Source: Bradyrhizobiaceae bacterium PARB1
GTDB taxonomy: Bacteria; Pseudomonadota; Alphaproteobacteria; Rhizobiales; Xanthobacteraceae
NCBI GenBank assembly: GCA_002256345.1
Contig: NKIY01000004.1
Coordinates: forward strand, 141,876 to 205,875
Length of the DNA stretch: 64,000 nt
Direction of reading: 5' to 3'
In this document: in pieces, positions 26,717 through 35,686 of the stretch
Position numbering within the stretch: the stretch's first letter is position 1
Layout: each line of letters opens with the position of its first letter
Notes under the pieces: model-generated
Told to the model about the DNA's origin: nothing
The model's input: the letters and a program-made list of their open reading frames with translations, nothing else
Databases searched by the model: none
Position numbers and translations under genes: made by a program

Positions 26717-27727
26717 TTAGCTCTTGATGTCCGCAGACCAGGTCTTCTCGATCAGCTTGACGACCGAGTCCGGCATCGGAATGTAGTCGAGTTCTTCGGC
26801 AGCCTTGCCACCCTTCTCGAACGACCACTTGAAGAACTTCAGCGCTTCAGCCGAGGCAGCCTTGTCGGTCGGAACCTTGTGCATCAGGATGAAGGTCGCA
26901 GCGGTGATCGGCCACGAAGCGTCGCCCGGCTGGTCGGTGAGGATCACGTAGTAGCCCGGAGCCTTGGCCCAGTCGGCATTGGCAGCAGCGGCCTGGAACG
27001 AAGCAACGGTCGGCTGCACCGACTTGCCAGCCTTGTTGATCATGCCGGCATAGGTCAGCTTGTTCTGCTTGGCATAGGCGTATTCGACGTAACCGATGGC
27101 ATTCTTGGTCTGACCGACGTTGCCGGCGACACCTTCGTTGCCCTTGGCGCCAACGCCAACCGGCCATTCAACAGCGGTACCGGTGCCGACCTTGGTCTTC
27201 CAGTCAGCCGAAGCCTTCGAGAGATAGTCGGTGAAGTTGAAGGTGGTGCCCGAACCGTCCGAACGACGAACGACGGTGATGTCGGCCGACGGCAGCTTCA
27301 GCTTCGAATTGAGCTTGGCGATCGCGGCATCGTCCCACTTCTTGATCTTGCCGAGATAGATGTCGGCCAGCACTTCGCCCGAGAGGACGAGTTCACCCGA
27401 CTTGATGCCTTCGAGGTTCACGACCGGAACGATCGCGCCCATCACCATCGGCCACTGGGCCAGGCCATCCTTCTCGAGCTGCTCGGCCTTGAGCGGCGCG
27501 TCGGTGGCGCCGAAAGTCACGGTCTTGGCCTGGATCTGCTTGATGCCAGCGCCCGAACCGATCGACTGGTAGTTCAGACCGTTGCCGGTTTCCTTCTTAT
27601 AGGCGTCAGCCCACTTCGAATAGACCGGGAACGGGAAGGTCGCGCCGGCACCGGTGATGTCGGCAGCGAAGGCCGAGGTCGAAGCGGCAACGAGGCCCGC
27701 AGCGACGATCGCTTTGAGGAATTTCAT
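26717..27727 (-). CDS. pstS: Phosphate-binding periplasmic protein PstS
   Basis: This 336-residue binding protein has the signal peptide '[21 protein letters not shown]' with a typical AFA cut site, the mature start '[18 protein letters not shown]', and the phosphate-loop motifs 'GSGAGIKQI' and '[15 protein letters not shown]'. It captures inorganic phosphate for PstCAB. ATG 27727 is chosen because GGAG lies seven bases before it; a four-residue longer start overlaps that site. Expression is expected from the Pho box at 27814-27843. Confidence 0.96.
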   Translation of the reverse strand: MKFLKAIVAAGLVAASTSAFAADITGAGATFPFPVYSKWADAYKKETGNGLNYQSIGSGAGIKQIQAKTVTFGATDAPLKAEQLEKDGLAQWPMVMGAIVPVVNLEGIKSGELVLSGEVLADIYLGKIKKWDDAAIAKLNSKLKLPSADITVVRRSDGSGTTFNFTDYLSKASADWKTKVGTGTAVEWPVGVGAKGNEGVAGNVGQTKNAIGYVEYAYAKQNKLTYAGMINKAGKSVQPTVASFQAAAANADWAKAPGYYVILTDQPGDASWPITAATFILMHKVPTDKAASAEALKFFKWSFEKGGKAAEELDYIPMPDSVVKLIEKTWSADIKS

Positions 27728-27813
27728 GGGTATCTCCAATTTTCCGTGAGCGACGCGCAGATGCGCCCGATTGCGCTCACCCCGCCCATGTATGTGCGGT
27801 CGGTTGACCTTTT

Positions 27814-27843
27814 ATGATAGTTGGATGACACTTGGATGACTAA
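27814..27843 (-). promoter_or_regulatory. Tandem Pho box for pstS
   Basis: On the minus strand three 11-base units follow each other: TTAGTCATCCA, AGTGTCATCCA, ACTATCATAAA. They match the PhoB consensus CTGTCAT with 4-base spacers (GTGTCAT-CCAA-CTATCAT). The site is about 90 bases before the pstS start, as expected for PhoB activation during phosphate starvation. Confidence 0.85.
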
Positions 27844-27855
27844 GCTAAAGCGTTG

Positions 27856-27910
27856 ATAACGTTATTATTTATCGGATTTACATACCGTCATCCGCGCAAA
27901 TAACGTTATT
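27856..27910. promoter_or_regulatory. Pair of AT-rich palindromes (ATAACGTTAT and AATAACGTTATT)
   Basis: ATAACGTTAT (27856-27865) and AATAACGTTATT (27899-27910) are perfect palindromes sharing the same core. Their centres are 44 bases apart, about four helical turns. They are directly beside the Pho box. The sites look like a dimeric regulator's operator pair of LacI-like type, but the binding protein is unknown. Confidence 0.5.
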
Positions 27911-28156
27911 CCGGCGGGCTTTCATGACAAGGCTTGCGCACCTCAAAAACCGGGTTCCAGCGATTAACAATATGTTTCCATGGAAGGAATCCGGTATTCT
28001 TGAGAACGGATCGCTGGCAGCGGCCGGTGCACGAAACGGCACGGGTGACGCCATGCCGCAGCGGGGTCGGCGGCAAAAATTAGCGCAAAAGCTGGCGCAG
28101 ATTGGCGCCCTCAGCCAATCCGAAGAAAAGGCAAATGCCGGACGGTAACGGGAGCG

Positions 28157-29521
28157 TCACGCGCTCGGATTCGTCGCCTTGACCTGCGGGAACGCCGCAG
28201 TGAAGGTCGCCCCGTTCTTCAGCACGCTTTCGATCAACAGACGACCGCGATGGCGGTTCAGGATGTGCTTCACGAGCGACAGACCGAGGCCGGTGCCACC
28301 CTGGGCCCGGCTATCGCCGACATCCACCCGGTAGAAGCGTTCGGTGAGCCGCGGGAGATGCTCGGGCGCAATGCCCGGGCCGAAATCGCGGACGGAGACG
28401 CGGATTTCCGCTGCGCCGTCGGTGGTCGAGGCGTGCGCCAAGGCGACCTCAACGCGCCCGCCGGTCGCTCCGTATTTCAGGGCGTTCTCGATCAGGTTTT
28501 CGAACAGCCGCAGCAATTCTTCGCGGTCGCCGGCGACGATCACTGCCCCGTCGGGCAGATCCATCTCGATTTTCACGCCGCGCTCGGTGGCCATCAGCTC
28601 CAGACTGTCACCGACCTGGCGAATGATCGGCAGAATATCGATTAAGGTGTCGGGACGGACATGGGCGGAGAGTTCGACCCGCGACAACGAGAGCAGATCG
28701 TCGATGAGGCGCGCCATACGCGTCGCCTGGGTGTGCATGATGCCGAGAAAACGTTCGCGCGCCCGCGGATCGTCCTTGGCAGGCCCCTGCAGCGTGTCAA
28801 TGAAGCCGGACAGCGCCGCCAGCGGCGTACGCAGTTCGTGGCTGGCATTGGCGACGAAATCGGCGCGCATTTCCTCGACCCGGCGGATCGGCGTCTGGTC
28901 GTGAAAGGTCAACAGCATGCAGGTATCGCTGCCGCCGAAGGCGGTCGGGACTGACACCGGCGTGATCATCAGATCCATCCAGCGATCGACCGGCACATGA
29001 TCGACATAGGACGTTCGGCGGGGCTCGGTATTGGCAATGGCCTCCCGCAAGGCGCTGACGATTTCAGGCGAGCGCAGCGCGAATTGCGCAAGTTCACCCT
29101 TGCGCAGCGCCGGAGCCAACTGGGCGGCGGCGGCATTGAGATGGATGACGCGTCCGGCACGATCGAGCAGCACTGCGGGGTCCGGAATGCCGCCAACCAC
29201 GGCACGGACGGCCGGCTGCTCGACCGGATTGACCAGCGTCTCGTCGCGCTTGGCGTCGCTGTCGTGCAGGCGCCAGGGCACCAGTGCAGCTCCGGCGATA
29301 CATGCGAACACGACCCCGGCGCGGAGCGGTGTCAACTCGCCGAAGAACACCAGAGCTGCAAGCGCCAGCGCCGCCACGAGCAGGATGATCGCGGCGTGCC
29401 GCAACCGATCCGGCCACGGAGAGAACATCGACGACGGGGAAGCTTCGATGGCCATCTGGGCAATATCTCTTTCGGCGGCGCTTCTTTTGCCAGCCTCATC
29501 CTGCTGCGGGGAGCCGCTCAT
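28157..29521 (-). CDS. phoR: Phosphate regulon sensor histidine kinase PhoR
   Basis: This 454-residue kinase has an N-terminal pair of membrane helices ('AAIILLVAALALAALVFF', 'AGVVFACIAGAALVPW') and a PAS-like region ('GGIPDPAVLLDRAGRVIHLNAAAA'). The H-box 'ANASHELRTPLAAL' (about residue 226), N-box 'FENLIENALKYGA' (about 343), 'DFGPGIAPEHLPRLTERFYRVD' (about 380) and 'GTGLGLSLVKHIL' (about 407) follow. It senses phosphate status through Pst/PhoU and phosphorylates PhoB. ATG 29521 follows the upstream stop codon by one base, indicating translational coupling. An ATG at 29542 is possible. Confidence 0.94.
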   Translation of the reverse strand: MSGSPQQDEAGKRSAAERDIAQMAIEASPSSMFSPWPDRLRHAAIILLVAALALAALVFFGELTPLRAGVVFACIAGAALVPWRLHDSDAKRDETLVNPVEQPAVRAVVGGIPDPAVLLDRAGRVIHLNAAAAQLAPALRKGELAQFALRSPEIVSALREAIANTEPRRTSYVDHVPVDRWMDLMITPVSVPTAFGGSDTCMLLTFHDQTPIRRVEEMRADFVANASHELRTPLAALSGFIDTLQGPAKDDPRARERFLGIMHTQATRMARLIDDLLSLSRVELSAHVRPDTLIDILPIIRQVGDSLELMATERGVKIEMDLPDGAVIVAGDREELLRLFENLIENALKYGATGGRVEVALAHASTTDGAAEIRVSVRDFGPGIAPEHLPRLTERFYRVDVGDSRAQGGTGLGLSLVKHILNRHRGRLLIESVLKNGATFTAAFPQVKATNPSA

Positions 29522-29522
29522 G

Positions 29523-30569
29523 TCAGGTGGCCGGACCGCCATGATCGTTAAACGTTCGACCCACAGCAGACGGAGCTTCGGCTGCGACCGGCTGCAGCTT
29601 TTTTGATCGCGCTCCAACAATAAGCTCGCGAAACGTCAGTAACATGACTGAAATAAAGAATGGCGCAAGGTAATAAAGTACCCGAAACAACAGCATACCG
29701 GCCAAAAGCTGGTCCTGGTCCATCATCTCCAGACCAACCAGCATGGCAGCATCGAACACGCCAAGACCACCGGGCGAATGGCTGGCAAAGCCAAGCAGCG
29801 TCGCCGCGACGAACACCACCGCCACCGTGACGAAATCCACGCCGGGCGTGTTTGGCACGAGCATGTACATCGCCAGCGCACAAAAACCGAGATCGACGAT
29901 ACCGATGACGATCTGCAGCAAAGTAAGTGGCCCGCCCGGCAGCACCACCGACCACGGCCCGCGGCCCACGCTGCGCGGTTTTATCCAAACCCAGATCACA
30001 TAGCCGACAAGACCGGCGAGCACGATATAGGCGAGAATGCGGTTGACCGCCGGCGGCACCTGATTGATCGCGCTCGCCGCTTCCGGATGATAAGCGATGC
30101 CCATGCCGAGCACGGCGAGATTGCCAAGCCAGAATGTGAGACCGGCCAGAAACACGATCTTGGCAACATCGACCGCCGACAGATTCCACGCCGAATAGAT
30201 GCGATAGCGCACCGCGCCGCCGGTGAAGACGCTGGCGCCGACATTGTGGCCGATGGAATAGCTCGTGAAAGCCGCGAGCGCATTGATGCGATAAGGCACG
30301 TCCTTGCGACCGATGGTGCGGACGGCAAACCAATCATAGAACGTCAGCGTGAAATAGGCCGCGGTCACCGACAGCGCCGAGAGCACGATCAGCCGCGGCT
30401 CGGTCTCGGCAATGAACTTCAAGACCCGCGCCGTATCGACGTTGCGCAGCTTGTGATAGAGCATCCAGCAGGCGACCGCGATCACAGCAACGCTGGCGAG
30501 GACACCGAGCTTGTGCAGGATTTGCTTCTCGCGCAGAAACGTGGCCGTCCTGCGTATTGCTTCCAGCAT
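29523..30569 (-). CDS. Lysylphosphatidylglycerol synthase-like / flippase-type membrane protein (UPF0104)
   Basis: This 348-residue protein has about eight membrane helices. Motifs such as 'AFTSYSIGHNVGASVFTGGAVRYRIY' and 'LGFASHSPGGLGVFDAAMLVGL' are typical of the LPG-synthase transmembrane (DUF2156-independent, UPF0104) family, whose members move or modify lipids. No cytosolic aminoacyl-transfer domain follows, so lysyl transfer is not expected. Its stop is followed after one base by the phoR start. Whether it serves phosphate-starved membrane remodelling is only a contextual guess. Confidence 0.82.
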   Translation of the reverse strand: MLEAIRRTATFLREKQILHKLGVLASVAVIAVACWMLYHKLRNVDTARVLKFIAETEPRLIVLSALSVTAAYFTLTFYDWFAVRTIGRKDVPYRINALAAFTSYSIGHNVGASVFTGGAVRYRIYSAWNLSAVDVAKIVFLAGLTFWLGNLAVLGMGIAYHPEAASAINQVPPAVNRILAYIVLAGLVGYVIWVWIKPRSVGRGPWSVVLPGGPLTLLQIVIGIVDLGFCALAMYMLVPNTPGVDFVTVAVVFVAATLLGFASHSPGGLGVFDAAMLVGLEMMDQDQLLAGMLLFRVLYYLAPFFISVMLLTFRELIVGARSKKLQPVAAEAPSAVGRTFNDHGGPAT

Positions 30570-30849
30570 CTCAACCTCGAATGCGATCCCAGATACTCGA
30601 TCCCAGTCTCTGGGACGTCAAACCAGCCGTGTCAGACCCGCTTTGGCGGAACCGTTACCTCATCACTTTCACCGCGCCGTTTCCAGCTTATCCGTCGTAG
30701 CGTGTTTCGACACGAAACGTAATCTGGACAACGCCGATCGCGGCAATTTCGACGCAGTATATGGAGTGAAACTGAACAAAACGCCCGCACTTCTTGCGGC
30801 AACGCTGCGGCAAAATGCCGGCCTCACTGCGGCTGCCAACAAAGGACGG

Positions 30850-31152
30850 TCACTGCCGAAACCGCACCTGCTGCCGCGTCACCACGATGTCGCGCAGCCA
30901 GGAGCCGATGGCGCAGCCGACCAGATAGAAGCCGAACAGCGCGAGGCCGAGATCGAGCCAGTAACCGAAACGGCCGGGCACCAGTTTCGCCGCCGCGATG
31001 CCGATGACGATGACGGCGAGCACCGAGAGCCGCTGGATCCAGACCCGCGGCACCGATGGACCGCGATAGACCACGGCGATCCAGCCCATGCAAAAGCCGA
31101 TCAGGAAAGCGCCGAGCAGCCAGCCCCAGAGAAGCGTTGCGAGAATGGTCAT
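30850..31152 (-). CDS. Small inner-membrane protein (unknown)
   Basis: This 100-residue, strongly hydrophobic protein has about three helices ('LATLLWGWLLGAFLIGFCMGW', 'LSVLAVIVIGIAAAKLV', 'LDLGLALFGFYLVGCAIGSW') and ends 'VVTRQQVRFRQ'. I do not recognise the family. Its ATG overlaps the stop of the OmpA-like gene (ATGA), so the two are likely co-translated and may work together in the envelope. Confidence 0.75.
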   Translation of the reverse strand: MTILATLLWGWLLGAFLIGFCMGWIAVVYRGPSVPRVWIQRLSVLAVIVIGIAAAKLVPGRFGYWLDLGLALFGFYLVGCAIGSWLRDIVVTRQQVRFRQ

Positions 31153-32552
31153 GGATTCGGCCTCACCACGAATTCGATCCGGCGGTTCTGTGCCTTGCCG
31201 TCTTCGGTGTCATTGCCGGCCAGCGGCAGGGTAGCGCCGTAGCCGATGGCTTCGAAACGATCGCCCGGCAAGCCGGCCTTGATCAGATAATCCTCGACCG
31301 CAGCGGCACGCTTTTCCGACAGCGTCTGGTTGAACGCCGGATCGCCGTCGCTATCGGTATGGCCGACGATGTCGAATTTGGTCGTCGGACAGCGCATGGC
31401 GACCTCCACCAATCGATCGAGCAAACCGGCGGAGTCCGCATTGATGCTCGCGCTCGCGGTCTCGAAACGGACGCGGCCCTTGGTCAGATTCTGCTTGAAC
31501 AATTGCTGACACACGCTGGCATCCACCGGCGCTGCAGCCGGCTTCACGGTCACTTCCGGCTTCGTCGTCCAGCCTTGCGGCAGCTCCTTGCCAAGACCGC
31601 TGCGGATCTGTTCGGCAGCCACATCATAGAGCGCATCGCCGGACAGCTTCACCTCGCGATCGTTGATCACCAGCGTTCCGGTGGAGAGCCGCGACAGTGC
31701 ACCGAGCGCCGACGTCACCGCCGGAGCGAAATTGCCGGGCGCGCCGATGCTGGCCTTCAGATTGTCGACGATCTTTTCATTGGTAAATTTGCGCTGCGCG
31801 GCAGCAACCAGCGCGGCATGAACGTTGTTGTCCGGCACATAGCCCGACAGCGTGAGCGTATTCGCCACCGGATCCTTGTTGGCCTGAAACACGTAAGGCG
31901 GCGCCTTCACGTCATTCGCTGCCACCGTAAAGCCTTCCGGCAGGTTCTTCAGCGCCGCAGCGATCGCTTCGCGACCGCCCAGATCGCGGGCCATGCCGGT
32001 GATACTGACATTGGTATCCATGATCGTCGCCTTGCCCTCCTTCAGCTTGGCGACTTGATCCAGCAGCAGCGTGGCTGCGCCATCGAAACGTGGCGGCGCA
32101 CCGCGTTTGAGGCCCATGCGGTCGGAGACTTCGGTTCCGGCAAGGGCCGTCTTCGCAGCCTCGGCGATACGCGCCTTGCTCGCCGGCAGCGGCGCTGTGC
32201 CCCACAGGGTCACGCGAACATTGTCCCGCTCGGCGACCCAGACGAACGGTTTGGCTTCGGCCACCAGACGGGTCGCGTCATTGACGAGCCGCACACCCGG
32301 CACCGCCTCAACGGACCCCACCGCACTCCGCCGCCCGTCTTCCGAGAACGCTTCCGCGGCAAACCGCACATCGCGGCCCGCGACGGTGATCTGCGTTTTA
32401 TCGAGAACGGTGCTCTTCAGCGCATTGAGGCTGCGCGCCGTTAAGTCCGCTTCCAGGGGAGGCGTGCTAAACCAGGCGGCGACGCCCCAGAGAATGGCGA
32501 GTGGAACGAGCCCAGGCCACCATCTGGCGCTCCACCTGTAAAAACCTTGCAT
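31149..32552 (-). CDS. OmpA family envelope protein
   Basis: This 467-residue protein has an N-terminal membrane anchor ('WWPGLVPLAILWGVAAWF') and BON-like repeats in the middle ('TLTLSGYVPDNNVHAALVAAAQRKF' and similar). Its C-terminal OmpA peptidoglycan-binding domain shows 'VGHTDSDGDPAFNQTLSEKRAAAVEDYL' (about residues 390-420) and 'NRRIEFVVRP'. It likely links the inner membrane to peptidoglycan. ATG 32552 is chosen for its nearby AGGA. The paired small membrane gene overlaps its end. Confidence 0.85.
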   Translation of the reverse strand: MQGFYRWSARWWPGLVPLAILWGVAAWFSTPPLEADLTARSLNALKSTVLDKTQITVAGRDVRFAAEAFSEDGRRSAVGSVEAVPGVRLVNDATRLVAEAKPFVWVAERDNVRVTLWGTAPLPASKARIAEAAKTALAGTEVSDRMGLKRGAPPRFDGAATLLLDQVAKLKEGKATIMDTNVSITGMARDLGGREAIAAALKNLPEGFTVAANDVKAPPYVFQANKDPVANTLTLSGYVPDNNVHAALVAAAQRKFTNEKIVDNLKASIGAPGNFAPAVTSALGALSRLSTGTLVINDREVKLSGDALYDVAAEQIRSGLGKELPQGWTTKPEVTVKPAAAPVDASVCQQLFKQNLTKGRVRFETASASINADSAGLLDRLVEVAMRCPTTKFDIVGHTDSDGDPAFNQTLSEKRAAAVEDYLIKAGLPGDRFEAIGYGATLPLAGNDTEDGKAQNRRIEFVVRPNP

Positions 32553-32677
32553 TCGACGTCCTGCGGAATGGAAACAGAGAGAAAACAAACCCTTGCGGGA
32601 CTGTCAAACTTAAATCAAGGCCGGCACTGGCGCAGCGCGGGGTATTCGAATAACGCTTTCTTCAACCGTTTCTGATC

Positions 32678-33769
32678 ATGTCCGTGGATCGCATCAAAGT
32701 GCTAGGTCACAAGATGAAGCAGATTCGCAACACGATTATTCGTGCCGGACTGGATGCACTGTATTTCAGCGGCGCGCATCGTGTGTTGCGTCCCTTTTTT
32801 GGCGGTGTCGGCACCATCTTCATGCTGCACAACGTGCGCCCCGCCCATACCGGCCTGTTCCAGCCCAACCGCCACCTCGAGATCACGCCCGATTTCCTGC
32901 GCGCGACGCTGGCGTATCTGCGCGCCACCGGTGTCGATATCGTGACACCCGACGAAATGCACCGCCGCCTGCGCGAGCAGGATTTTTCGCGCCGTTTCGC
33001 CTGTTTCACCTGCGACGACGGCTACCGGGATAACCGCGACCATATGCTGCCGGCGATGCGGGATTTCGACGCGCCGTTCTCGGTTTTCGTCACCAGCGAT
33101 TTTGCGTCGGGTACCGGACGCTTGTGGTGGGTCGCGCTGGAGCGCGTCGTGGCCAAAGCAGAACGGCTGGAAGCGCCGATCGACGGCAACATGATTCAAC
33201 TCGCCACCGCGACGCTGCCCGAGAAGGAAATGGGGTTCGACCGCCTGCATGGCTGGCTGCGCAGCCTCGGCGAGGCCGATCTGCGCCGCGAGATGACGGC
33301 GTTGTGCCAGCAGGCCGGCATCGACGAGGAAGCGATCTGCCGCGAACTCTGCCTGTCATGGGACGAACTCAAGCCATTCGCCGCCGATCCACTGCTGACC
33401 ATCGGCGCGCATACGTTGACGCACTGCAATCTCGCCAAGCAGACCGAGGCTGTGGCGGCACATGAACTGACCGCCAGCCGGACCAATATCGAGAACGCGC
33501 TACAGAAACCCGCATTGCATCTCGCTTATCCCTATGGCGACCGCGCTGCCGCCGGCAGCCGCGAATTCGCGCTGGCGCAGGCGGCGGGCTTCCAGACCGC
33601 GGTGACGACGCGCCCCGGCGTGATCGCCGCGGAGAACGCCACCCAGCTCACCGCTTTGCCCCGCGTATCGCTGAACGGCAATTATCAGGACACGCGCTAT
33701 CTGCCCGTGCTGACCTCCGGCGCGGCGACCGCGATGTGGAATGGCTTCCAGCGGGTGGGACAGGGATAG
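32678..33769 (+). CDS. Polysaccharide deacetylase family protein
   Basis: This 363-residue protein has the NodB-type core: 'FACFTCDDGYRDNRD' with the catalytic CDDGY variant of FDDGY (about residue 110), and 'TIGAHTLTHCNLAK' with the HxxxH metal ligands (about 245). 'HLAYPYGDRAAAGSREFALAQAAGF' then holds the PYG motif. Such enzymes remove N- or O-acetyl groups from sugars of polysaccharides. A cysteine replaces the usual first residue before DDG. ATG 32678 is used; ATG 32714 (MKQIRNTI) is possible and has an AGG nearby. Divergent from the OmpA-like gene. Confidence 0.88.
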   Translation: MSVDRIKVLGHKMKQIRNTIIRAGLDALYFSGAHRVLRPFFGGVGTIFMLHNVRPAHTGLFQPNRHLEITPDFLRATLAYLRATGVDIVTPDEMHRRLREQDFSRRFACFTCDDGYRDNRDHMLPAMRDFDAPFSVFVTSDFASGTGRLWWVALERVVAKAERLEAPIDGNMIQLATATLPEKEMGFDRLHGWLRSLGEADLRREMTALCQQAGIDEEAICRELCLSWDELKPFAADPLLTIGAHTLTHCNLAKQTEAVAAHELTASRTNIENALQKPALHLAYPYGDRAAAGSREFALAQAAGFQTAVTTRPGVIAAENATQLTALPRVSLNGNYQDTRYLPVLTSGAATAMWNGFQRVGQG

Positions 33770-33777
33770 GACCGAGC

Positions 33778-33887
33778 CGTAGGATGGGTTGAGCGAAGGC
33801 GCGCAAGCGCCAGAGCGACAACCCATCGGCCGAGCCTGCCGCGAGGGCGGACAGCATGGGTTTTCGCTACGCTCAACCCATCCTACG
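33778..33887. repeat. Dispersed palindromic element (CGTAGGATGGGTTGAGCG type)
   Basis: The left arm CGTAGGATGGGTTGAGCG and the right arm CGCTCAACCCATCCTACG are inverted copies about 110 bases apart, with inner ACCCAT/ATGGGT. It is a different family from the GTCAT and CCGGATGG elements. It lies between the deacetylase stop and the CBS-domain gene stop. Confidence 0.8.
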
Positions 33888-33896
33888 CGTCCTTCC

Positions 33897-34625
33897 TCAC
33901 ACCCCCGTCAGCACGCCGCGCGTATCTTCCGGCGAAAAATACGCCCCCGACATCGGGTCGACCCAGCACAGATGCTCGCGCACGGATGTGACGCCGGCGA
34001 CATTCTCTGCCGCCACCACGATGGCTTGACGGACATTCTCTTCGGTGATGAAGCCGATGATATCGACCACGCCATCCTTCACGCGCACATCCAGCCCGGC
34101 GGGCACCCATTCATGCGCGCGCAGCACCGCAAGCACGCGACGACGAACCAGTGCGTCGCTCGATCCGATCTCCGACGTGTTGCGCGCCACGCCGGCGATG
34201 GCGACGACGAAATTGTGCCGACTGACGATGCCAACCAGATGATCGCCCTGCACCACCGGCACGCGCTTGATGCGATGTCGCTCCATGATCTCGACGATAT
34301 CGGCAAGCTCCGCATCGGGGATCACCGAATAGACATTCGGCGTCATGATCTCATGCACCTTGCGGCCGGCCTCGCGCACGAAGTCTACGGCCTGCCGACC
34401 GGGGCCACGCAAAAATTCGAGCCATCGCGGGCGCTTGATCTCGGTGCCAAGCTCCTGACGGCGCAGGAAATCGCGCTCGGTGACAATGCCGATCAGCTTC
34501 CCTTCGCCATCGACGACGGGGAGTCCGCTGACATGATGATCGATCATCATCTGCGCCGCGTCATGGATCGACGCATCGGGCGCGATGGTGACGACATTGC
34601 GGGTCATGATCTCGTGGGCCTTCAT
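33897..34625 (-). CDS. CBS-CBS-BON domain protein
   Basis: This 242-residue soluble protein has two CBS domains: 'HEIMTRNVVTIAPDASIHDAAQMMIDHHVSGLPVVDGEGKLIGIVTERD' near residues 1-55, and 'HEIMTPNVYSVIPDAELADIVEIMERHRIKRVPVVQGDHLVGIVSRHN' near 90-140. A C-terminal BON domain ('DVRVKDGVVDIIGFI', about 175-225) follows. CBS pairs bind adenosyl ligands; BON binds membranes. It begins after AAGGAGG. It may be a stress or energy-state sensor, but no target is evident. Confidence 0.92.
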   Translation of the reverse strand: MKAHEIMTRNVVTIAPDASIHDAAQMMIDHHVSGLPVVDGEGKLIGIVTERDFLRRQELGTEIKRPRWLEFLRGPGRQAVDFVREAGRKVHEIMTPNVYSVIPDAELADIVEIMERHRIKRVPVVQGDHLVGIVSRHNFVVAIAGVARNTSEIGSSDALVRRRVLAVLRAHEWVPAGLDVRVKDGVVDIIGFITEENVRQAIVVAAENVAGVTSVREHLCWVDPMSGAYFSPEDTRGVLTGV

Positions 34626-34738
34626 GGCTGCCTCCTTGGGGCAAAAGGACCGCCGGATCGATCCGGCAGAAGGAGCCTACGCCGATGGCAGACGGCGGCT
34701 TTGATTTAGAGCAATCGGAAGCGCCAGCCCTGACAGTC

Positions 34739-34781
34739 CCTCATCCTGAGGAGCGCGCAAAGGGCGCTCCTCAGGATGAGG
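34739..34781. repeat. Perfect palindrome (18-bp arms, 7-base loop)
   Basis: CCTCATCCTGAGGAGCGC at 34739-34756 and GCGCTCCTCAGGATGAGG at 34764-34781 are exact reverse complements around GCAAAGG. It is intergenic between the divergent CBS-BON and SDR genes and probably folds as a strong hairpin. Confidence 0.85.
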
Positions 34782-34789
34782 GTGTGTGT

Positions 34790-34817
34790 GATTTGCGCTT
34801 CTCTCCATCCGGGCTAC
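34790..34817. repeat. Half copy of the CCGGATGGAGCG palindromic element
   Basis: GATTTGCGCTTCTCTCCATCCGGGCT corresponds to the right arm of the element at 3143-3230 (GATTGCGCTTCGCTCCATCC...). No left arm is visible nearby, so it looks like a remnant. Confidence 0.6.
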
Positions 34818-34852
34818 GATCACCCCAAACACACAAACAAACGGGAGGCGTC

Positions 34853-35659
34853 ATGTTCACGGATCTGTTTTCGCTCAAAGGCCGCGTCGCATTGGTGACC
34901 GGCGGTTCGCGCGGCATCGGCAGGATGATTGCGGCCGGCTTTCTCAGCCAGGGCGCGGCCAGGGTCTACATCACCGCACGAAAGGCAGCGGCCTGCGAAG
35001 CGACGGCGAAGGAATTGAGCGAGACATATTCCGGCGAATGCATCGCCTTGCCGATCGATATCTCCACCATGACCGGCATCGAAATGCTGGCCGGCGAGAT
35101 CAGGAAGCGCGAGCCGAAGCTCGACATCCTGGTCAACAATGCTGGCGCGGCATGGGGCGCGGATTTCGATGAATTCCCCGAAAGCGGCTGGGACAAGGTG
35201 ATGACGCTGAACGTCAAGGCGCCCTTCTTCCTCACCAAGGCGCTCGCCGCGCCGCTGCGCGCAGCGGGCTCTGCGAAACAGCCGGCCAAGGTGATCAACA
35301 TCGCCTCCATCGACGGCATCTTCGTCAATCCGCTCGAGACCTATTCCTATGCGGCGAGCAAATCCGGCCTGATCCATCTGACGCGGCGCATGGCGGCCAA
35401 ACTGATCAAGGACCATGTGGTGGTATCGGCCATCGCGCCGGGCCCGTTCCAGTCCGACATGAACAAGGCCGCGCGCGACCATGCGGATGAGGTGGCGACC
35501 AAGGTGCCCGCAGGACGCATCGGCACCGACGAGGACATGGCGGGGGCCGCGATCTATCTCGCCTCACGCGCGGGGGATTATGTGGTCGGCACCACGCTCG
35601 CCGTGGATGGCGGCATCGTTTACGCGAATCCGGGGATCGCAGGTGGTGGCTGGGATTAA
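34853..35659 (+). CDS. SDR family oxidoreductase
   Basis: This 268-residue short-chain dehydrogenase has the cofactor motif 'TGGSRGIGRMIAAGF' (about residue 15), 'LVNNAGAAWGADF' (about 95) and the catalytic 'YSYAASKSG' (about 165). A C-terminal 'VVGTTLAVDGGIVYANPG' completes the fold. GGGAGG precedes ATG 34853. The closest family style is that of gluconate 5-dehydrogenase/3-oxoacyl-ACP reductase-like SDRs; the substrate is not evident. Confidence 0.93.
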   Translation: MFTDLFSLKGRVALVTGGSRGIGRMIAAGFLSQGAARVYITARKAAACEATAKELSETYSGECIALPIDISTMTGIEMLAGEIRKREPKLDILVNNAGAAWGADFDEFPESGWDKVMTLNVKAPFFLTKALAAPLRAAGSAKQPAKVINIASIDGIFVNPLETYSYAASKSGLIHLTRRMAAKLIKDHVVVSAIAPGPFQSDMNKAARDHADEVATKVPAGRIGTDEDMAGAAIYLASRAGDYVVGTTLAVDGGIVYANPGIAGGGWD

Positions 35660-35686
35660 CGTGGGCACGTGCAGCAGAAACGGCAC

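Larger units (their letters stand above)
27728..28156. other. phoR-pstS intergenic region
   Basis: This 429-base gap holds the Pho box and the paired AACGTT palindromes. An open frame of 74 codons on the plus strand (27924-28148) has an ATG without a clear ribosome site and a basic, glutamine-rich end. I do not recognise it, and its reality is doubtful. No RNA gene was recognised. Confidence 0.5.

Noticed and set aside
25260-26720. 486-codon plus-strand frame opposite pstA and pstC
   Set aside because: Antisense shadow of two clear permease genes.
30511-31242. 243-codon plus-strand frame between flippase and OmpA-like genes
   Set aside because: It crosses two recognised minus-strand genes and a gap, and shows no domain.
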